From Diphasiastrum complanatum (Eukaryota; Streptophyta; Lycopodiopsida; Lycopodiales; Lycopodiaceae): a stretch of 64,000 nucleotides of DNA. The stretch is from the NCBI GenBank assembly GCA_029204225.1, contig CM055099.1, positions 55,009,373-55,073,372 on the forward strand, read 5' to 3'. Each line of letters begins with the position of its first letter. Position 1 is the stretch's first letter. The notes beneath the pieces are model-generated. The model searched no databases and was not told the DNA's origin. It saw nothing but the letters and a program-made list of their open reading frames with translations. The translations under genes were made by a program, and so were the position numbers. This document shows positions 57,393 to 64,000 of the stretch, piece by piece.

Positions 57393-58849
57393 GGGCTTGT
57401 GAGAGAGGTATGTGTAGAAGTTTTTATTTTCTGATGTGTGTGCTCATTCTTGGTATATGTATCGTATATAAAAAAATAAAAAAAGACATACTTTTTGTGG
57501 TAGTAGACAATAGCTTGATGTATTTAGAGCTTGCAAAATCCTATGTTGTAACACTCTTTGACATGATGATGGTCAGTTTTTTCCTATATAACCTGCTTCT
57601 TCAGTCATCTGGGGTCAAATTGATACAAATCAGTTGTTAGACATCTTCACTTAGGTGGTTTTGGGATTACACCAGAGTAATAATTAGACACAATATGTTC
57701 TAGTCAGCTGCAATCTATTAAGTCCAACAACTTGGGATATCAGCCAAACATTTTTATTGATGAGAAAAAATTTAAATATTTCAAAGTCATTGAAGGTTGG
57801 ATAATTAGATGAAATAGATATTTTAGCTTAGACAATGTCCCCGGAGATAAACGAATTTCATCGGCGCCTTCTTATTTCTTGAAGGCAAGGCTTCCTCCAA
57901 CTGGAGAGAGCTTCTTTCATAACCTGCGACTTGGGTTGGATTCTTGAAAGAATTCCATAAGGCTTTCAACGTAATGGATGACTTGGAAATGTATCATTAA
58001 AGGAGTTCTAAACTTTAAAAAGAACCTTTGTAAATATGCTTTTATTTTATTTTATTGATTTTGTCCAACATGTACCCCAATCAAAATGCATATATTTGAA
58101 ATCTATGCAACATAGCTCATTTAAGTAAAGAAATAGAAATAAAATTGTAGAAAGTTTTAAATTGTCATTGGTGGGCAACATGGAAGCATTCCATTGGTTG
58201 TCTTTGCTTGCCCTGAACATGCTAATTTGCCCGATGACAGTATCTCGGATTAAAATACTTAAAAATACTAGATAATATATGTTGTCCCTTATGTTAGCCC
58301 AACATAGGAATTTATTGTGGCATGTGTATTTTTAAGCCCACAAGCAAATTAAGGTTAGGAAAACCTTATACTTAGACCTTTTACTATTTAAGTTTAATTA
58401 TTACAAACAATCATTTGTAATGGTTCAACTTAGAAAGTCTAAATTTAAGATTTAATTCCTAAGTTAAGCTAATTCCTAAGTTCAAGTTAAGTTTAATTCT
58501 AAGTTTATTGTAAGTGCACTTCATTTGTTTAGAGAAGGGCTCGTCCACCTACACAACACCTGAACAGAACATCAATTTTCTGATTTTCCCTTGTGCGAGT
58601 TTCTGACCAATCAGCTGTTTTGGCTTGTTCTTTGACAACGATCACACACCAAATCACTTCAGATAAACTCGCCCATCATCAAGAATACATATTTTACAGT
58701 GCCAAATCTATTAGTACCTTGCGAATTCTCTGGAGCTCATCCTTGTCAAAAAACATTAACTCCAACAAAACTTTTTCAAAAAAATCTTCAAAACAAAACT
58801 CACCCACTGTCATTGTGTAGCCCTCACCAAACGATTCAAACCTTCGAAG
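56346..58849. other. Unassigned repeat-rich DNA
   Basis: No clear coding region. Local duplications include AGCATATGCCCAAGCCACAC (56896 and 56947) and TAAGACTTCTCCCCA (56928 and 56989). The stretch may be decayed Gypsy internal sequence linking the fragments on either side. Confidence 0.4.
57340..57389. repeat. (AG)n microsatellite
   Basis: About 25 AG units. Confidence 0.95.
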
Positions 58850-60146
58850 TTGACCCAAAGCCCTTTCATTCAACTATCCCATATCAAGATGAGAAGGGAC
58901 GAATCTGTACGGACCTACAGTGAGCGCTTTAAGTGCCTCAAGGTGGAATGCGTTGATGAGAAAATCATGGAAAAAATGGCTATCAAACTCTTTTTGGTAG
59001 GCTTACCTAAATCTATCAGAAGAGAACTTAAATCAGCCGACTCATACGACCAATTGAAAGAAGTAATGGATGATGCCATTAGAGAAGAAGATGAAGGATC
59101 CGATGATGACTATGATCATCGTGCTCGCAAGGGGAAAGCTCCTGTTAAAGATGATCCACACTCCGAGCACACCTCTAGTTCTAATTCCACTAATTTTATA
59201 GGCAATACCAACCCCCTTACAATCCCCAATAGACTTATCAGCTACCAGGACAATTTCAGCCAAGACTTCCAGGCCCACATCAGTTTCAGCCTAGAAAAAG
59301 TTATGTAGTGAATCAACCTCAGCCACAAGCACCTGCTCACTACGTTGATCACGGATATGTTGATCCAGCTACATATTACGTTGAAGAAACCCAAGATGCT
59401 AGTTATCAAGTGAACCCGACATACCAAAATGACGCAACTACTGTCACTTATGATCCAAACCAGCCGTACTATGCAGCTCGACAAGTAAGTTATGCGACAC
59501 AACCCATGCCTGCCTTGAGGGGTTGTTTTGTTTGTGCTGGCAGACATCCTAGCATCCGTTGTCATGATAAGCTCAAATTCCCACTCCTATGTGATAATTG
59601 CAAAATTGAGCACCATACGAAAGACTATCCAAATCGACCTAAACCTTCTGTCCCAGTTCGTTCAGTTCAGGTCAAGACCTTACCAGCTATGGTCATGACT
59701 AGAGCTCAGAGAGCAACCAACCAAAAAATGGTTAGACGACCTAATGATCCAACTGCCATACCCAGTGAGAACTCCCCTCCCTTAGTCTATCCTAATCCTA
59801 CTGAGCAAATCAAACTCCGAGATGAGCTCAAGAAACAACTGCAAGACGTTGATAATGAGACACACCTTACTCCACAACCCGTACGAACCACTCCGAAAGA
59901 TTCTGCAATAGAAGACGCTGAAGTATGGGGAGACCTACTCCAGGCCAATGTCACTTTGCCCTTCCGTGTGTTCTGGGAATACAGTGAAAAATGGAGACAG
60001 GAGTTAGGCACCATGGACAAAACTCAAGACTTAGCTCCTGAACTTCCTGAAGTCACCTTACACCTCACAAATCCATTCAGTGAGCAAGGCAACATTAAGC
60101 TACCAACCATACACGCAAAATCACGAGTAGTATCTGCTATATACTG
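58850..60146 (+). mobile_element. Gypsy gag with two zinc knuckles
   Basis: The capsid-type segment MRRDESVRTYSERFKCLKVE then LFLVGLPKSIRRELK matches Gypsy Retrotrans_gag. A basic/acidic linker and a Tyr/Gln-rich region follow, then the knuckles CFVCAGRHPSIRC and CDNCKIEHHTKDY (the last Cys replaced by Tyr), and a long linker to protease. One frameshift lies near 59290. It is the same family as minus-strand gag at 16201-17340, whose extra first pair of knuckles is not present here. Confidence 0.8.
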
Positions 60147-60990
60147 GATGGGGGATCTGGAGTCAACATCATATCCACTTCACTAATGAAAGAATGGGGA
60201 CTACAAGATCATTTGAATAGGCCAAATTGTCAACTCCGAATGGTCGATCAAAGTGTTGTTCGACCACAAGGTGTGATACCAAGCGTATTGGTTGAAATTT
60301 ACACTTGATTTGGTTGTTTTGGACATTGCTAACAATAACACCTACTCTCATGAACTCTTGCTTGGTCGCCCTTGGTTTTCTAATGCCCGTGTAGTACATG
60401 ACTGGAATAAAGGACGAGTAACGTCTAGCAATCGAGACCAATCAGTGACCATCGATTCCATAGGAAAGATCAAGCCCGCACATGTAATAGATGATGGATC
60501 TTCCACTACCTTATGGAACCATATCGTGACACTCAAGAAATGGAGCACTACACACAGCCTACTGATATCATCAATTGGAGTCATAGTTTAGCAACGATTG
60601 ATTGTGTTAACACAAAATATTGTTCCTTAAATACTAGTAGTTCAAATAACGAAGACGGGCTAGGTGAACCATAAATCACTTTGGACACTCCCATCTTTAA
60701 TGTCCGATCCATTGAAATTCTCCCACACAATGATGAATTGTTGAACGTTGCCTGGATACCGACTAATGAATCAGTTTCGTTGTATGTAGATAAAAAAAGT
60801 GTGTTACAATCCCATCCATGTTTGTCATTCACATATAGCTACAACTTAGTTTCCATTGGTATAGTAGAGCTTGGTATTGACATGAATAAAATAGCTTAAT
60901 GCTCAATATCTCTATTTGACCTAGTGAAGAAGATCGTGCTCTCAATATTGGGCCTCAAAGTCTATCAAAATTCACACTCTAAAGAATTAA
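60147..60990 (+). mobile_element. Gypsy protease and pol linker
   Basis: The retropepsin active site DGGSGVNIIS is at 60147-60176, in a different frame from gag. It continues with ELLLGRPWF, the usual protease C-terminal LGRPWF motif. The linker 60681-60899 (LDTPIFNVRSIEI, NVAWIPTNES) matches the minus-strand copy at 15093-15620. RT is absent; the element is cut before the Copia LTR. Confidence 0.8.
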
Positions 60991-61189
60991 TACTTTTAGT
61001 GGTGAGGAAAGATATTTTCTTTTTTTAAGTAGGAAGAAACAAACCTTTTTATAGTTGGCAAATTCATATTGATATTCCACGGCTTGTATCAATATGAAAA
61101 AATTCTGTAGAAGGACAAATCATTTCAATAAGTAAATGAAAACTTGTACAAGAATGAGTATTAAAATCAAGTTATTAAGCTACATGAAG

Positions 61190-61982
61190 GCTAGCATAAT
61201 GAAAGTATGCAAATGGATTGTACTTGCTTGTTAATTGTAAAATGTTTGACAAGTACACAATGTTTTTCAATGTCCTCAACATGTCCATGGTCATGGCATG
61301 TGAAGAATTGCCAAAAATTGGCAAATCTAACTTGATCAAAAACCATGTAGAATAGTGTAAATTGTGTACACAAGTGGGTCCCACACATGTGAGGCCATGA
61401 TGCCACATGGGAAACCCATCCTAATGTAGGTTAGGTCAAGTCAAGAGAGTTGGTCATGTCTATTTGGTGGTCATCCCTACTTTATAGGACCTACACCTAA
61501 GTTTAAGGTGAAAATTTGACCAACTAGCTACCTACCAAGCATAACTCTAGGAAATAGACTAGGGTTTCATTTTAGGTCAAGGAGAGTGAGTTAACTTCCT
61601 TATTACATGCTGGAAATCCACCTAACTTCAAGAAGGAAGTCGAATTTGCTATGTATTCCCTCTCTCCATAGTGAGAAGATAGAAAATTTTTGGAGCTCAT
61701 TGGCAATCTCAAGCTAGTTCACTATGTACATTGAGTTTTTGTGATCCAAATGAAACCAAATCAATTTCTACTTGTTTCTCAGGTTGAAGGCCGTACTACA
61801 GCCTGTAGTACACATGTGTGGGCTCGGATTTCAATGTTTATTAATGCTTGTTGTTTGTCAAATTGCCAATCTAGATCAACTTTTTTGTGTCTAGTTTTTT
61901 GATAGATTGTTAAGCAAGCATCCAATCACTCTTGTGGATCTTTTGTAGATCCATTTATGGTCCTAAAGTACAGTACTTTCAC
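61190..61982 (+). mobile_element. Copia 5' LTR
   Basis: It ends AGTACTTTCACA immediately before the primer-binding site. It matches the minus-strand LTR at 55400-54814 and, less closely, the solo LTR at 14262-15052. The left end is uncertain; 61190 is an estimate from the length of the solo copy. Confidence 0.65.
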
Positions 61983-61983
61983 A

Positions 61984-61996
61984 TGGTATCAGAGCC
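61984..61996 (+). promoter_or_regulatory. Copia primer-binding site
   Basis: TGGTATCAGAGCC, complementary to initiator tRNA-Met, directly downstream of the LTR. Confidence 0.88.
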
Positions 61997-62776
61997 AAGT
62001 ACAAGAGCATAAGCCATTGATCTAATGCAAATCCATTTTTAGCAAGTTTTGGTGCTAAAAACTGGTATTGAGAGGGCAAGCTAGAATCTTGATTTTGGTG
62101 AGGAGATTTGATCCCAAACTTGGTAGGGGTCCAAATCCGTACTGTCCACATGTGTGGGCACCTCTGAACTTGCATTTAATGCATGGTATTTATTTGATCC
62201 AAAAAAATTCAATTTGTGAGCTATTGGTGTAATTTTTGGTCGAGATCCTAGGATAATCTACCAAGATCATTTGCCATTGATTAGATTTGAATTTGTTTCA
62301 TGGAATCTAATTAATCTAGGCTGAGTTCAAGTCCTATCAAGGTTAAAAACAGGTCTTGAAAGTACACCAAGAAGGAAGAAAGACATTAAGTCATTTTTTT
62401 GTCCAAAAATAGCCAAATTTGGCAAGTTTTGATTGTAAGTAGATTTCACATCATCTTATCTTCATTCCAACTTTGTGAGGGAGTGCTAGAACTGAGATTA
62501 TAAGTCCATTTGTTGGATTAGAAATCTAATTTGAGTGAGAGAGACCTTAGTGAGTTTCTAGAGACAATCAAATCCATTTCTTGGCAAGATTTGTTTGAAA
62601 GTAGTTTTCACTTCATCTTATCTTCATTCCAGCTTTGTGAGGGAGTGATAGAACTGTGATTATAAGTCCATTTGTTGGATTAGAAATCAAATTTGAGTGA
62701 AACACTGCAAGTGTGAGACCTTTGTGAGTTTCAAGTCAATCAAATCTATTTCTTGTTTGTAGAAGTCACTAGTAAG

Positions 62777-63550
62777 ATGGGATCTGCTGGAGCATACCTT
62801 CTAGAAGCTAGTGAGAGGTTGAATTCTACAAATTATGCTATTTGGAAGGTTAGAATGGAGTCACTCTTAGTGCTCCAAGACCTTTATGAGTTCTTGATTG
62901 AAGATGAAGATGAACCTCTAGGTGCACAGGAGTTAGCTAGATACAAGAAGAGATCTAGGCTTGCACTTCATTGTGTGAAGATGAATGTGAGCAATGATTT
63001 GTTGAGAGAAGTATCAGCTTGTACTAATGCTAAAGAGGCTTGGGAGTCTTTAAAATCAATCTATGAGTCTAGCAACACTTCTAGAGTTCTTATGCTTAGA
63101 AATCAAATTTTGCAAAGCATGAGGAGAAGTGAGGAGAGTGCACAGGATTATGTACTCAGAATCAAGTCTCTAAATAGGGAGTTGGCTTCCATTGGAGAGA
63201 AGATTCATGATGGAGAGCTTGTACAAATTGTCCTTAATGGTCTAGGAGATGACTTTGCAAATCTGGTCCAAAGTTTTGCCATCCAAGACACTTAACTTCA
63301 CAGTGTATTAGTGGCTGAAGAGTGTAGGGTGCTCCATGCAAAATCTAGGATGAGTTCCTTGTCTTTGCAGGATGGTGATGAGAAAGCCAATTTCTCATTC
63401 AAGGGCAAAAAGAAGACCAATGGAAAGAAGAAGCATCCAAAGGAGGCCAAAGAAGAGGATGATGCATCAAGCTCAAATGACAAGTCAAAGCAAAATGCTT
63501 CTTTTGTGGAAAGAAGGGGCATTATGCATCTAAATGCTACAAGAGGCTAA
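62777..63550 (+). mobile_element. Copia gag
   Basis: It starts at ATG 62777 (MGSAGAYLLEASERLNSTNY), with the UBN2-type gag core: NYAIWKVRMESLLVLQDLYE, AKEAWESLKSIYESSN, MLRNQILQSMRRSEE, LNGLGDDFANLVQSF. A TAA at 63293-63295 is the only stop before the Lys-rich region. The frame then shifts by one base before the zinc knuckle at 63496. Gag forms the particle that packages element RNA. This copy is the best preserved of the Copia elements here. Confidence 0.85.
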
Positions 63551-64000
63551 GAGCACAAGTGGAGGAGGACAAACAAGGAAACCTTGCAAATGAGGAGGAG
63601 GAGGATGAAGTAGATGTATTCTTGATGGCATCTACATCCTCACCAACAAGCAATAGCAATTCAAGAGACAATTGGTGGATTGACAGTGGGGCTAGCTCCC
63701 ACATGTCTTGTGAAAAGGACTTTTTCTCAACCTTACACTCATTCAATGATGCTAAAAAGTTTGTCTTTACTGCAAATGATGAAGAGTGTAGGATAGATGG
63801 TGTTGGCACCATCTCTTTGTGTCTAGAATCCTCAAAATGCATGGATCTAGAAAATGTCCTTTATGTGCCATCAATCACCATATGCTTAGTGTTGGTCTAC
63901 TCTTAGAAAGTGGTTTGGATGTCCACTTTAAGCATGGTGTTTGCTTCATCTTGAAGAATGATGTTTGCATTGCGAAGGGATTTAAACATGGAAGATTGTT
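63496..64000 (+). mobile_element. Copia zinc knuckle and protease, runs off the window
   Basis: CFFCGKKGHYASKC at 63496 is a CCHC knuckle. It is followed in frame by an acidic linker and the protease active site NWWIDSGASSHM (about 63670), then GVGTISLCL and DLENVLYVPSI. A shift near 63880 leads to MLSVGLLLESGLDVHFKHG, the normal continuation towards integrase. The element extends past base 64000. Confidence 0.85.

Overview
The window is nuclear DNA of a land plant with a large, repeat-rich genome. Two conserved plant genes with canonical GT-AG introns lie in a bed of decayed LTR retrotransposons, a LINE, tRNA-related SINE-like pieces and non-autonomous inverted-repeat elements. Introns of up to 7.9 kb, the style of the LINE endonuclease and the mix of Gypsy and Copia fragments suggest a fern or gymnosperm rather than an angiosperm. 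That placement is inference; no marker here proves it.

Layout. 1-3.5 kb: no recognised gene, only a broken coiled-coil/Gly-rich reading frame. 3.5-11.7 kb: a Gypsy element on the + strand (RT/RNase H, integrase, a long accessory ORF, 3' LTR), split by two Copia pol fragments and a Copia LTR. 12.8-13.9 kb: Copia integrase/RT fragment. 13.9-18.7 kb: a second copy of the same Gypsy family on the - strand (RT start, protease, gag, LTR), itself hit by a solo Copia LTR at 14262-15052. 18.7-22.2 kb: LTR fragments, microsatellites and SINE-like copies. 23.2-35.2 kb: a WDR26 (LisH-CTLH-WD40) gene in four coding exons. Its second intron holds a Copia gag piece, a G-quadruplex motif, a TRIM-like repeat pair and several inverted-repeat elements. 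37.4-41.6 kb: a Copia element on the - strand with gag, protease and integrase but no RT/RNase H. 43.9-49.7 kb: a BUD31/G10 splicing-factor gene in three coding exons, with a LINE and an inverted-repeat element in intron 2. 51.4-56.3 kb: LTR pieces, a chromodomain-Gypsy tail, a Copia copy on the - strand and a Gypsy integrase fragment. 58.8-61.0 kb: Gypsy gag/protease on the + strand. 61.2-64.0 kb: 5' LTR, primer-binding site and gag-protease of a Copia element that runs off the window.

Only WDR26 and BUD31 look functional. WDR26 would serve the CTLH/GID E3 ubiquitin ligase. BUD31 would serve the spliceosome. They are co-oriented but show no functional link. Everything else is mobile DNA broken by stops, frameshifts, deletions and nesting. 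The most unusual item is the roughly 980-codon accessory ORF between the Gypsy integrase and the 3' LTR (8314-11256). Next is a set of inverted-repeat loci built from locus-specific short words, one of which (32045-32625) has hAT-like termini and a near-perfect 8-bp target duplication.
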